Below, piece after piece: positions 36,797 to 48,991 of a DNA stretch of 64,000 bases (its first letter is position 1; each line of letters starts with the position of its first letter). The translations under genes were made by a program, and so were the position numbers. This DNA is from Daldinia sp. FL1419 (taxonomy: Eukaryota; Ascomycota; Sordariomycetes; Xylariales; Hypoxylaceae): the NCBI GenBank assembly GCA_025201765.1, contig MU623360.1, positions 62,001-126,000 on the forward strand. Direction: 5' to 3'. The notes under the pieces were generated by a model, which was not told the origin of the DNA, did no database searches, and worked only from the letters and a program-made list of their open reading frames with translations.

Positions 36797-38559
36797 ATGT
36801 CCAAAGGGAACTGGGAAGAGCTCGCCGCCAAGAAACGCCGGGAGCTGGCGAACTCGATACCCCAAGAGTGGCGTATCCCAAGCCACCTTCTACCGCCCGT
36901 AGACCAGGACGACGTCACCGGCTTCCCCGAGGCCTCTGGATGGTTCGCAGCCGACGAACTAGCCATCACAAACCAGACCGCTCTGGAGTTGTTACCAAAA
37001 CTTGCATCTGGCGAGCTGAAATCCGAGGTCGTGACTCGCGCTTTCTGCAAGCGCGCCGCTGCGGCTCATCAGCTGGTCAACTGCCTCTCGGAGACGTGTT
37101 TCGGGCGAGCCCTCGAGACCGCTAAGAAATTAGACGAACACCTTGCACAGACGGGAAAGCCGGTTGGACCGCTGCACGGGTTACCCATCTCGCTCAAGGA
37201 TAACTTCAACTTAGCAGGCCTAGACGCAACCGTCGGCTTCGCATCGCACATCGGAGACCCAGCAAAGTACGACGCCGTGCTAGCAGACCTGCTGCGCGAG
37301 GCCGGCGCCGTCTTCTACGTCAAGACCAACGTGCCTACGGCTATGATGATCGCCGAGTCCGTCAACAATGTTTTCGGCCGCACCGTCAACCCGCGGAACC
37401 GGAAGCTGACGAGCGGCGGTAGCTCGGGCGGCGAGAGCGCACTTATTACATTCAGGGGGAGCCCCTTGGGTGTCGGAACAGACATAGGCGGTTCTCTACG
37501 CATTCCCGCTGCTTGTACCGGCATCTTCACGCTGCGGCCTAGTTTCGGTCGATTCCCGACGCTGCGTTGCCGATCCGGCATGCCAGGTCAAGAGGCCGTA
37601 CAATCCGTCAACGGTCCGCTAACACGAACCCTCGCTGATCTCGTATTCTACTCCAAAACCGTTGTGGACGCTGAGCCCTGGCATCTAGACCCGCGATGCC
37701 TGCCCATCCCCTGGCGAGCCGTATCGTTGCCACGAAAGCTGAGAATCGGAGTGATGTGGCATGACAATATAGTCCTGCCCACGCCACCCGTAACACGAGC
37801 GCTACAGGTAACAGTTAAGAAGCTCAAGGCAGCCGGGCACGAAGTGGTGGAATGGTCGCCGGAGGACCAAGCGGAAGGGACAAAACTGCTAGGCCGCATG
37901 TTCCTGGCAGACGGCGGCAAAGCAATCAAGAAGGAGTTGGAGCGGACCGGCGAGCCAGTGCGGCCAGAAATGGCAATGTATGCTACTGCGCGGGAGTTGG
38001 GCGCATTCGAGTACTGGAACCTTCACCTCGAGCGCCAGCAGTACCAGAAGAAATACCTTGACCGGTGGTTAAACGCGGGTATCGATGCGATTCTATGTCC
38101 TACGACGCCTTACAGCACCGTCGAGAACGGTAAATTTAGGCATGGTAAGTCATTCAAGCCTTCCTTAGAAAGGAATAAGTAACTGTTTGGCTACTTATTT
38201 CTATTGAAGCTATGATGGTAAGCTTACCATTTGTCTAGTTGGCTATACCGGCGTCTATAACGTATTAGACTATTCTTGCATCTCTTTCCCTACAGGCGTT
38301 ACCGCCGATAAGTCTGTGGATATCACGCTAGGCGACACGTATCAACCTCTTTCGGATTTGGACAAGATCACCCAAGCTGAATGTAAGTATCAATATTCAT
38401 GCATTGGATTTTCTATTGGCCGTTCACATGCCTAACTGTCGAGAAGATAATCCCGAAGCAGTGCACGGGATGCCCGTAAACTTGCAACTGGTAGCACAGA
38501 GACTGGAGGAAGAGAAGTGTGTAGAGATGTGCAAGGTTTTGCTAGACTTATTATCATAA
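36797..38559 (+). CDS. Amidase signature family hydrolase (acetamidase-like)
   Basis: Hydrolyses carboxylic amides to acid and ammonia through the Ser-cisSer-Lys triad. Exons 36797-38144, 38239-38382 and 38447-38559 join in phase to 534 aa, typical of fungal acetamidases. The triad is intact: K134 in PISLKDNF, cis-Ser S209 in TSGGSSGGESA and nucleophile S233 in TDIGGSLRIPAA. The spacings (75 and 24 residues) are the same as in mammalian fatty-acid amide hydrolase as I recall it. The C-terminus carries the usual HGMPVNLQLVAQRLEEEK. No signal peptide, so cytosolic. The promoter is shared with an MFS permease. The exact amide is not predictable. Confidence 0.93.
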
Positions 38560-39010
38560 AAAATAGATTTGGCTTCGGATAGATTTGGCTTAAGGGGCAA
38601 CTATATCTAGATCAAAATCGAGGTTATAGATATATAAGGTAGACAAGACTAGTATCCCCCGTTCAGATGACGGCTAACGAAATCCGCGCCCGTTGACCGA
38701 TTACAGGATGGTAATAGATATAGGTATAGATGTAAATATAGATAAGCATGAATATATGATGCCATAATAAGAACATGTTTACGGGTAAAAGAGACCAGTA
38801 ATATCCGTTGGCCCTGGTCATGATATCCTGGCGAACTCCAATAGACGCCAGTAGAGTATCCTCGCTAATCCACGGTCAAGGCAAACTTTTGTGAACCAAA
38901 ATCCTAGGTTCGGAAGCTAACATCATCGAAATGAAGATTATAAATAGGATAGTATAGCACAATAAATCGTCTGGTCATCCAACTTCTGGTTTGTCATGAC
39001 TTATGCAAAC
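38560..39010. other. Short intergenic interval between two 3' ends
   Basis: AT-rich sequence between the convergent amidase and Zn2Cys6 genes, with GATATAGATATA-like runs near 38700-38750. Nothing else is seen. Confidence 0.6.
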
Positions 39011-41856
39011 CTAAAAGTAGAATTGCTGTTGCGATTGTCCGGGGGGAGCTTGTGGGAGGAAATCGAAATTCATATCAGCTCCTGTATAAAAGGGATCTGG
39101 TGATTCTATAGAGGGTAATTAGGTAACCTATGAAAGAGGGGAAATGAATTCGAATACTTACCCCAGAAAATTGAATCATATAAATCCATGGGCGCCAAGG
39201 TCGTAGGGTCTAGTTGGTTTAGATCTGGCATTCCGACCTGTTGTTGGATTGACGGTTGATACGGCATCGTCCTAACCGGCACGTCAGTGGCTTTGCGGGG
39301 AGTGGAATTAATGGATAGCTCACGTTGAATAGTCCGGAATGTTGTTACCATTCTGTAACTCTGCCATGGCAAGGGCAGCATCCTGATGTCTATCAAATCC
39401 AGGCTGTAGCCGAAATTGTTGGTTAATATTTTGGAGCGCTTGGGGAATCGCCGCCCCAGTCGGTGTGCGAGCCCCGGATGCGCTCTCGCTCTTAATTCCA
39501 GATGCCCCATGTAGAGACCCGTAGTCGTATATGTTTTTTAGCGCCGTCAACGCTCTTGACAGGGGGCCAGAGAGTTCAATGTCCCTATCAATCTTAGGAA
39601 TGTGCTCTGGGGTAGGGCTAGTTTGCTCCTTTGCTGCTGCGGCTGATAGAGCTGATATCAAATCCCCTTGAAGCCGACGGACTTCAGGGTCTTGCTTCGT
39701 CTCGCAGAGTATGCCAAGAAGAACAGCAGAAGAAAGTCCGTGATAAGTGAATGCCCAGCTCCGTGTCGGGATGAACGATAGTTGGTGCATCGACAGAAAC
39801 ATTCGTACAGTTTCGGTCAGGTTGTCCTTGCACTTATCAGCCAACGCCTTTTTCTCGACAGCCTCTAACCTAGCACAGTCTCGACGAAGAGCTGGGCGAC
39901 AACACACAGATACCACGAACGCAGTGTGTAATCGTATAGCGTAGTGTTGTAATTTATCAACGACACTCTTGCAGGCCTCCTTGCTACGTAGTTGGGGATA
40001 GACTCTCTCTCGGATAGATTCGACGGCTCGGCAATTCTCGAGTATCGTGTTGTACGAGTAGTCGGTAGTAGCGTCGGGGTTGAGTTGTTGCGAGATTAAT
40101 TGGCATAAGGTATACATCGCTTCGAGATATGACAGCCCCTCTATGTTAGAGCTGGGCGACAACGGGATCGGACAACATTGTATGTTGGTCATGTTAGGAC
40201 TATAATAATTATGAGCAACGTGAGTTGAACCATGACAGGCTGGGTTGGTTTACCGATCGAAAGACAACGACGTCAAGGTATCATGCCATACGCAGGTCCA
40301 CCTAAGCTAGATTAGTGGCTAAAGTTGACAAGTCCAAGTCCACAAGATGTATTTACCATAACTTTCTTCGCGCATATGTTTTCAACGACAATTCGACCGA
40401 AATAGCATCGTCTTGTGCCACAGCCCGATGAAGACCAAGTGATTGTGCTAATCGGCATGTCATTCCAATCAAAGCCCATGAAGCTTCAGCCTTCATGTCG
40501 TTCAGGAGACAAAACCCTGTTAACAGGAGCGCCTGGATAGAATCTAGATTGGGTCTATTATAAAGACTATCAGACGGAGAAAGGGTATCAAATGCATGAA
40601 TAACTCTAGGCTTACCGTAATAAAAAGTTCCCAAGCCTAAGGAAGTGGAAGGATATCTGAACATATCTCTGGGCATCTCGGGTCCGAATATGGTATGGGG
40701 AGTCACGATATTGCGAGCCGACGGCCATTACAGAAAAGAGGATGGCTAGCCACGATGCAGATACACGCCGATTTGATTTGCTATGTTCCCTAGCATTCTT
40801 AGCTCGTTCTTCGAGGTAGATCATGATGCGAGATTCTAAGTCGTCAATATCGATGACAAATCCCCAAAAAGGGTGCGCGATCTCCTTATAAGCTCTAAAA
40901 AGACTGTGTCGTGGTAAATCAGTATGGTGTTTTCGAGCGAGCACTAAGTCGAACAATGATCTGCCTTCGGCTACTTACATCATCACCTCTCGGTCCGAAG
41001 GGAGTTCAGAGAAAATATCTTGCGTCAGTCGGTCGAGATGCTTCATGGACATTAGCGGGAAAGGCGCGGAATTGTCGAGCCCAAGGATCGGGCGCATATC
41101 ACGACGAATGTCAACGCCATCCTTAGTATCTATCGGTGATGGCTGATCTCGCAACAGAGCAGGAATACTATTCTGACCAACATAGCGTGTCATCTCGACA
41201 GGCTCGGGTTCATCTTTCGATATATGCCAGTCAGCGCATTTAGATGCCTTAGATATTTGATAGAGCACACCTATTGCTTGAGACCAACCCTCCGGTTGAT
41301 GATCACTGCCCTGGTCATTGCCGATACTGTCGACGGGAGAATGAGGTCTTTTTCTCCCTTGGCTACTCTCGGCCGACATGGAGGCCTGCTTAGAGGCGCT
41401 TGAACGATTGGGTTTATAAGAACATAGCTGCGGATGTTCTCTCTTGACACAATTTTCACAAGGCTGTTTATTGTCGCATTTCACCTTTCGTTGCCTAGAC
41501 ATATATTTAGCTTAAATGTTTACCCACGATATATAGATGATCGACCAAGTTATTGAAGTCGCGACACACCTGCATGGCCAACATGCCGTACCTAGAAAGC
41601 GCTTGTAAGCTATCCACTTGAAAGTATAGGGTTATACATAGAGAATTATAAGGAGGGTGATCAGGTATAGAATCTGCAGGTATAGCTCGATGCGGTCAAA
41701 TGACAAGCAGCGACAAGCAACAAGCAGCAATGGACAAAAGCGGAATCGTTTAAGCATACCATATCGTACTTTACGATGAGAGTGGATGATATGACTAGCT
41801 TGTTCTGGGGTCAGGTCCTGTATAGGAACCTGATTGATGTCTTGCTCTGATGACAT
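39011..41856 (-). CDS. Zn2Cys6 transcription factor with fungal_trans domain; contains a 22-nt microexon
   Basis: Nine exons, 41856-41760, 41591-41570, 41494-40979, 40960-40616, 40554-40357, 40301-40254, 40199-39324, 39271-39162 and 39081-39011, total 2283 nt and give 760 aa with all phases consistent. The zinc cluster (C36, C39, C46, C52, C55, C64; spacing 2-6-5-2-8) is assembled from three exons. Its first two cysteines (GTACWPCR) come from the 22-nt second exon. The fungal_trans domain includes ALLLTGFCLLN, the RRKLWWTCVWHDTL motif supplied by a 48-nt exon, and LSFDRP. The C-terminus is Gln/Pro-rich. The gene lies tail-to-tail with the amidase, so it is a candidate regulator of it, though this is only positional. 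Start chosen at MSSEQD, the first ATG of the frame. Confidence 0.88.
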
Positions 41857-43149
41857 GAGCGATGATTCTGATTGTCTAATTAAGACAGACCCCGCCACAA
41901 GAAGGCTTAAGCTAGACTTGGGACCTTGGGACCTTGGGACTTGGGGACTTCGGAGCTTGTAACTTCGGGCTTTGACTTTGGGTCTGGCAAGTTTCCGCCT
42001 CGCCCCAAAAAAGAACAGCCAAGGCTACCAATAAACGAATAAAAAAAACCCAATCTGATGAACTCGGTTATAGTAGCCGATCAGGGATACGAGATTTAGC
42101 GCAGAATGATTTGAAAGGACCGGAAGGTACAAGAAAAAAGGTAATGGTTAGGGCAGGTTGGCAGGGTCAGCACCAGCCTTACGCAAGATGATGATCGAAA
42201 AGTCGAAGGAATAAGACAAGAAAAAATACCGAAGACCGAAAGATCCTCTGGGCCGCCGTTTTGAACTTGAGCGGGGCAAAAGTCATTAACTACATAGTAG
42301 AATAAATCTTTGCGATTTGTGAATTTTTGACAAGTGCCTTTAGCCCGCCAAGTCCTTCTAGCCATAATAGACTCCGAACATTCCGAATCCGCTAAAAAGG
42401 TAATTTTTACGGCTCGTTCCTTGCCTTTTGCAGCTGTCATAAGGTAGTACCTTAGGTACCCGATGTATTGTACATATGTATAAATTATGCAGCAGGAAAC
42501 CCCGCAGTTCCCCGCCCTTAGGCCTGATATGTAAACAGGTTGGGTATCCACCAGAAAGGAGCTCGGGCCATTCCGCACCTTGAAAAACGTGCGTCCTACA
42601 CTAGATATCGTTAACTAGGCTTTCCTAACCCTCCCTAAACCTCTCTAACCCTCTCTAACCCTTTTTTGGGATCGTTATTGCGTTACCAGGTCACCGCTAA
42701 CACACACTCGCTATCACGATCACTTTACCAAATCCGTTTGATGTGTTTCGCTCTCTATAATATCCTTAATTGCCCCACCTCTAACGATCGTTGACTTCGA
42801 GATCTATCCAATTGAACTGAGTTTACTAAGGCAAGCCTGCCGTTATACATGAAACTGTCCTCCGCAGTGGGGATTCGGGATTTGCATTTGGAAAGGATCA
42901 CTGAGATAGTTTTCCCTGCTGCCCGTGCCTCTTCGCTACTGTCTAACCTTAGTGTGTTGTACGTACGCAATATTGTGCCGTGGTGAATGAAACTGATTGG
43001 TCTAATAACTAATATGGCATTACCAGACCTTAGGTTTATTAGCCTCTCAGTTTCATCCGTGACACCGTCCTGTCAGCTTCTCCAAGGTTGTCAGCTTGTC
43101 CGTCCCGTCCGTTCGGCTCGCCAAGTAATAACGCTGTATATGCAGTGAT
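41857..43149. other. Divergent intergenic region between the Zn2Cys6 gene and the RdRP gene
   Basis: Holds a degenerate GGGACCTTG tandem tract at about 41915-41950 and a telomere-like CTAACCCT tract at 42621-42662. A 160-codon minus-strand frame at 42096-42578 resembles nothing known and was not called. Confidence 0.6.
42621..42662. repeat. Degenerate telomere-like CTAACCCT tract
   Basis: Four imperfect units of the type CTAACCCTC / CTAAACCTC occur in tandem, close to the fungal telomere unit CCCTAA but with extra TCTC bases in each. Confidence 0.6.
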
Positions 43150-46100
43150 ATGGCTCCGCAGCCGCGGCTTGAACCAAACCCTCCATACCCAGTTACACCG
43201 TCTAAAAAGCGGCTTAACGCTTCTGAGTTTGATATTTGGTTTCTCGAGTTTTCCAATACGTATAATCTCAACCTTAGACGTACTCCTCCGGATTTATCCC
43301 CGGAGAAGAAACGTTCCCTGCCATATTACCAGGAACTACGCTATTATGAGCTACTCAAGGTTCAGTACTTCAAGGGGAAGCATGCCGTGATACAAGAATT
43401 ATTTGCTCAAGGGGCCAAAGAAATTCACAGCAAATGGATAAAGAAACCACGTGCGGAACCTGGTGTCGTCCCTTTTCCTAGCCACATACCCCGTGCCACA
43501 ACCGAGCCTGAACGCTGTCAATTGCTGGGACTTCTCAAGGCAATTCTAGACGATATCGGCTCAGTGAACGTCTCACGGCGTTCTTCCGTCGCGCCCTCGG
43601 TTTCTTACCAAATTTACGAAGACCCACCATCTCCTACGAGGGACCGACGCTCCAAGCGTCATTCTGATGAATGGCGCGGAAGTCCTTCCACTAAAAGAAA
43701 TAGGAGTATACCCTCCGATGCCGACACAGAATGCGATCCTGATGACATTGAAAGACCGCCCAGTGTACTCTCTGCTCTTGATAGGGGCCGCGTACTTACA
43801 GCTAGTCCTGTACCTAGTCAAGGGTCATCAATCCAACCTTCCATCGGTTCAAGATTAGGCAGAAATAGAGACTCGTATCGGGGAGACGCTACTGCAGAGA
43901 CAAGTAAGTCGACCTTTGCGTCACGAGTATTCTCAGATCATGATGAATACCAACCTCAAGAGACCCAAAGTACTGTGATTGCAAGCAATCCAAGAAGCGC
44001 AAAAGTCTTGCATTTGCCACCATCACGAGTGGTCGGGTCGGATACGGATTCGTTGGCGCCGTCTTCTGGTACCGAACGGGCCCTCCAAATTTCTTTTGAA
44101 CGCCACGAAGCACTTCAGCATAACGGTAGGGAGCTTCTTGGGGATAAGTCGACAACGCATTCCAGCTTTGGCTACTCGGAACAGGAATCTACACATCCAG
44201 CTACTCCTTCCCAACACTCCCCATCTTTGCCCCCAGCTTCTCCGCCGTTAGATATTTATCGACCGCCGTCTCTAGTCCGTTCCCCGCTTCCCCCTAAAAG
44301 TGAAAGGTTAGAAAATATACCACCACGCGCAGCGTATGGAAGTAGCCAGGAATTCGAGAATCGCCTTCATGATGTTTGGGGTAAGCATGGCCACCTCCTC
44401 TACAAGTAGATCTGCAGCTAATTCTTGTAAGCTCATCTTCCTGATCATTTCGATCGTGCGCCACTTGTGGTTCGCTGGGAAATCCTACGAATCGCCCTTC
44501 ACTGTCAAGTACGAATGGAAGACTTACGCATTGAGTACGATCCATCATGGACTGACCAAAGAACACTATGGGCAAGGCTCCAAGCTTTACCCGTATTCCG
44601 GGGCAAGCCTTTCCCTGAAAAATCCCGACCTGACGCATGGACGGCCGCCTTGAATGATAAGTTTTGTACTAGGGACCAGGCGGTTGTGCTTACTGCCTCG
44701 CTCACAGCAAATCCATCCAAGAATGGACCTCTATACTTTCTTAAGCTTAACCCTCTAAAGTTGGATCTCCCTCATCGTCTAAGCCGAAGATTCGGGTCGG
44801 ACCGTTTCCTTGAACTCGTCATGCCGTCTTTAGGATCTCAAGATGTAAAAAATTTCGGCGAGCGTGCTATAGAGAGTATTCACCAGTGGCTGGTCAATGG
44901 ATCGCATGTACTGCTTGGTCGTGTATGGGCTTCATTCTATCTTAAACCAGCTTTGCCGAAAAAGACAATTACCAACGAGAATACTCTCGGACCCCAGTCT
45001 AAGACGATACATCAAGAGCGCATATACCTCTTCGCCGAAGATGGCAACGACTTTCGTCGTCTGGGAAAAGAGGAGCATTGGTCACCAAAAGGCGAACCAG
45101 TAGGAATGCACACAAGGATGAGACGAGGAGACCTAATTGAATGGCTCTTACAGACCCCCAACAACCAGACTCAGCCAGTATTAAAGCTCTTTTCGCGTAT
45201 TGCATTAGGTATGATTATTAGTAGTAATTCGCTCTATTGGAACGCTGCTAAGAGCATATAGGTTTGAGTCGTACGCACCCAACGGTCGTTCTTCGACCAG
45301 AGCAAATTCGACACCGACCTAGCGATATCTTATCACCCACCAACAAGGTCATGAATGACGGCATTTCTCTTATGTCTTATGGACTTGCACGCGCTATACG
45401 TGATATGATGGGCTTGCAAGATATACCAGCAGGTTTTCAGGGCCGATTTGGCAGTGCGAAAGGCTTTTGGATCCGAGATACGAACAGCACTGATGATGAG
45501 ATCTGGATAGAAACAACGCCGTCTCAGCGTAAGTGGAATTGTGACTACTCCGAGGAGGATCACCGGACATTTGAGGTTCGTAACGAATCCAGAGAGCTCA
45601 AATCCGCCAGTCTCAATCTACAGCTTTTGCCAATCCTTGAGAATCGGGCTATCAATGCAACTCAAATGAAGATGCAAGTCGGAAACTTCATGAGAGACAG
45701 CCTTAAGAGAGATCTCGATGCCCAAAAAGCCGCTATGCAGGACCCTACACAGTTTAGGCTCTGGGTTTACGAAAATTCGCCGTCAAGCCGCAGGACGGAG
45801 CGTATAAAAAATTGCCAAGTACCGTTCACGGCTGGCCTCCCAAGTAACCGAGAGGATATTATGGCTTTTCTTCTAGACAGCGGTTTTGATCCGGCCAAAC
45901 TGGAGTTTCTAAGCGATATTGCTTGGAAGTTACGAAGGGAAAAATGCCAAGAACTTCAAGACCGTCTTAACGTAAGAGTTGGGCGTTCTACCTACGCGTA
46001 TATGGTTGTTGACTTCCTTGGGATTTTGGAAGAAAATGAGGTCCATCTCGGATTCTCGTCCAAATTTACTGATGAACAATCCGGGTTTTCCGAGACCTTC

Positions 46101-47369
46101 CTTCATGGTTTCGACGTCTTGGTTGCTCGCACACCCGCGCACTATCCGAGTGATATCCAACGTGTGAAAGCAGTTTTCAAACCCGAGCTGGGCTCGTTGA
46201 AAGATGTTATTATTTTTTCAACAAAGGGAGATGGGCCCCTTGCTGATAAGCTCTCCGGAGGTGATTATGATGGTGACATTGCTTGGGTATGCTGGGAACC
46301 GACCATCGTGAACAACTTTCGTAACGCGGACATGCCTGATGCTCCGGACCTCTTTAAACAAGGCATAATACGCAAGGAGAATCTGACTTATCTTGAACTT
46401 GCAGGGTCTAGAGATATTACCTCTGAATTCCTTTCGAGAGCTTTTAGGTTCAACCTGCAACAAAACTTGCTTGGCGTATGTACAAATTACAAAGAGAAGT
46501 TATGCTACGCTCGAAACTCGGTCCAGGACGGACCTGCAATCCTTTTAAGTACGCTTATCAGCAATTTAGTAGACCGGGCCAAGCAGGGTATTGTTTTTAC
46601 AGACCAAGACTGGGCTCGGCTACGAAGACAACTAAGCAAAACAGAACCGCCAGACCCCCAATATAAAAAGAATAGCTGGAGTGTTCAAAGCAGGCCTACA
46701 CACATAATCGACTACGTGAAATTTGGCGTCGGTCACCCTTTAGTTGAACACGAATTGAAGGTGTTTAACAAATCTCTCAGTAAGGCAGAACATTATGATA
46801 AAGATCTCGTGAGATACTATCAGTATTATGAAAAGCTCCAAAGGCCATATCCCGAGCGGAAAGAAGCTATAAAAATGCTAACTTGGGAAAGAATTCTGGT
46901 AAAGCTTAAGAAGGATATTGATGCTGTTGCCCTAGAATGGCCGAAGCCTCGCGGCGAATGGGATGCCAAACTTTCCGGTATTTACGACAAATGGCAAGAG
47001 ATTGAGCCGACGGGCGATGTGAAGTCGGAAACGGCGCGATCTTTGCTATTACAAGAAGACCAGGTGAGGGCTGGTTTTTCAAACTGGGATTTATTGAAAG
47101 CATCATTCACCTTCAGGCTGTACTACAACAGATTCCCAAAGTTTGTCTGGTATATCGCAGGCAAACAACTAGCGTATTTAAAGGCCATACACTCTAGTTG
47201 CGAGACGGGTTCCCCGCCGGTCCTCATGACTCCTAGCATGTACGCCGGCTCAAGGCCTGATAATAAGTATGCCCGGGCCCTCGCGGCTAGAAGCGACGGG
47301 CGTAACCTAGTCGAGGGCGAAGCGATTGGCGAAGAAGCGGCTACGTCCCTGTCTGATGAGGAGGCTTAG
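43150..47369 (+). CDS. qde-1: RNA-dependent RNA polymerase, QDE-1-like (RNA silencing)
   Basis: Copies single-stranded or aberrant RNA into double-stranded RNA that feeds Dicer in quelling and related silencing. Exons 43150-44380, 44432-45208 and 45262-47369 join in phase to 1371 aa. The catalytic loop SGGDYDGD is intact, with the DxDxD aspartates at residues 1004, 1006 and 1008 (bases 46263-46277). Surrounding conserved parts include WVRW-like N-core residues, GRFGSAKGFW, LNLQLLPILENRAI and FKPELGSLKDVIIFSTKGDGPLADKLSGG. The N-terminal 400 residues are poorly conserved and mostly disordered (Ser/Pro/Arg-rich). Total length and the catalytic position are close to Neurospora QDE-1 (about 1400 aa, aspartates near 1007-1011 as I recall), favouring QDE-1 over the longer SAD-1. 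Confidence 0.92.
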
Positions 47370-48511
47370 GAGAATTCATCGACGAAGGACGATACATCTC
47401 GTTTGTGGATTGTTATCATTCCAGTCGTTCTCAGCGGTTGGCTACGTTACGTTTTATGAATGAATGATAGATATCCTTTGATTAACTCGTTTCCTGGACT
47501 CGATGCTGGCGATGTCGCTAACAATCGGTTCTGGGCTACTTAGAAACTTTGGGGTTTGTGGCATATGAGGTTAGAGGAATGGCCGGTGAGTGCGCGTGTT
47601 CTCGTTATTCTTATCAAAGCGGTCCCGTGCGTGACGGCTGCAGTGTATATGTGAAAGCTCGTATATATCCCTAAATATATTCCGTCGGGAACAATGAAGT
47701 GGGCGTGGCTGTAAGCGAAACGCATTCATCCAAGACGTACTTACTAGCAGCTCGTCCGAGAATCATCTTAACCCGTTATTAGGCAGATGTAACAGGTAAA
47801 CCTTCTGGCCCCATTCAGTCTTGTCTAGCTATTCCATCTATTTTAAGCGTTTTCTTTCTGGTCGATTAGGATGGAGACATATATCAAGGCTATATCTATT
47901 GGCTGGCATTACGTGACAGCCTTGAACAACGTGAACAGCGCCATGACGTATTCTCTCATGGTCGGCAGATACGGAAGATACGGTGCTATACTAGGTACGT
48001 AGGTAAGTATCTAGGTAGGATTCTCGGTTCGGCAACGATGCTGCCATGGCAAATCATGATCCAACCATCCGGTTCGGTAGCTTACTGTCAGCGTCGGAGG
48101 AGTGGATCCTGATGTAATCTCTTCTTGATAACTATTGGATCGTCGTACTCTTCGAGAGTTCGTCTTTCAGCTTAAACCTCGTATCAAGAATACTTGGGTA
48201 CTTCACCGCCCAACGGGTGTGGAGACTTCATGATTGAATGGTCGTCGCCCCTTGCGCAGGGACGAGAAGCGACAAAGCAAAGAACGCCAGTTGTGGTGGC
48301 GCTGCACAGGACCATCACAGGCCTATTGGGTGAAGGGGAGCGACTATAAATACAAGGCGAGTGTTTTCTCGTGGGAGATGCAATTTGATCATCGATCACA
48401 CAAACTAGCTATCGACCAATTTTGCACCTCATCTTCGACCCTACCTTGTCGACCCTACCTTGGGTACTTTTGATCTTTTGAGTTAAGGAGAAATATCTCG
48501 ATACCGCAAAC
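47370..48511. other. Intergenic region before the hydrophobin-like gene
   Basis: No coding sequence recognised. Contains ACCTAGGTA-like motifs near 47990-48020, an ATTGG (inverted CCAAT) element at 48324-48328 and a TATA box at 48345-48352. Confidence 0.6.
48345..48352 (+). promoter_or_regulatory. TATA box (TATAAATA), with ATTGG element upstream
   Basis: A consensus TATAAATA lies 160 bases before the start codon of the hydrophobin-like gene, with an inverted CCAAT about 20 bases further upstream. This arrangement is usual for highly induced fungal genes. Confidence 0.5.
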
Positions 48512-48991
48512 ATGTACGTCAAGTCCGGAGCAGCACTACTTGCCACCACCGTCTTCTCTGGCCTGGCAGCGTCGGTAGGCATTTTCAGCTGCCATACGCG
48601 AGAAGAGTGGGGATATGCTCCAAAATGCTGCATGAACATTGACGGCCAGGTCGGAACAAACTGTAAGTTATCGTCGAGTTCTTATCCCTTGCAGAGGGAG
48701 ATGAGTTACGAATAGATTGTTGACGAATTCCGCAGGCGTCACAGCGCATCAGATGGGCGCAACAGATCCGATCTGGGAATGTAACTTGTTCGTGTACAAC
48801 ATCACGGGATGTTGTCAGTCGATTGTAAGTTGACGGACAGCCCATATATATACCTGATATGTTTATGTATCGATAACTGTGTGTTCGAGAGTTGTTCTAG
48901 TGCTGACAGAATAATACGCACGCAGGGATATAAGAACCCGTACAGCAACATTACGATCGATCTCTGCACCACCTCAGTAGATCCGCGATAA
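48512..48991 (+). CDS. Small secreted hydrophobin-like protein, eight cysteines
   Basis: Three exons, 48512-48662, 48736-48824 and 48926-48991, join in phase to 101 aa. An N-terminal signal peptide is evident (basic start, hydrophobic ALLATTVFSGLAA). Eight cysteines follow in the order C, CC, C, C, CC, C (residues 27, 39-40, 51, 66, 76-77, 94), the arrangement that defines hydrophobins. The spacing is 11-10-14-9-16; class II members usually show about 9-11-16-8-10, so this is an atypical or divergent class II-like member. Two N-glycosylation sequons (NIT, both in the second half) are present. Hydrophobins assemble into amphipathic films on the cell surface. The alternative is a cysteine-rich effector that converged on this pattern. 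Confidence 0.75.

Noticed and set aside
42096..42578. 160-codon minus-strand frame upstream of the Zn2Cys6 gene
   Set aside because: No recognisable family, uneven composition and no plausible continuation by splicing; kept as non-coding.
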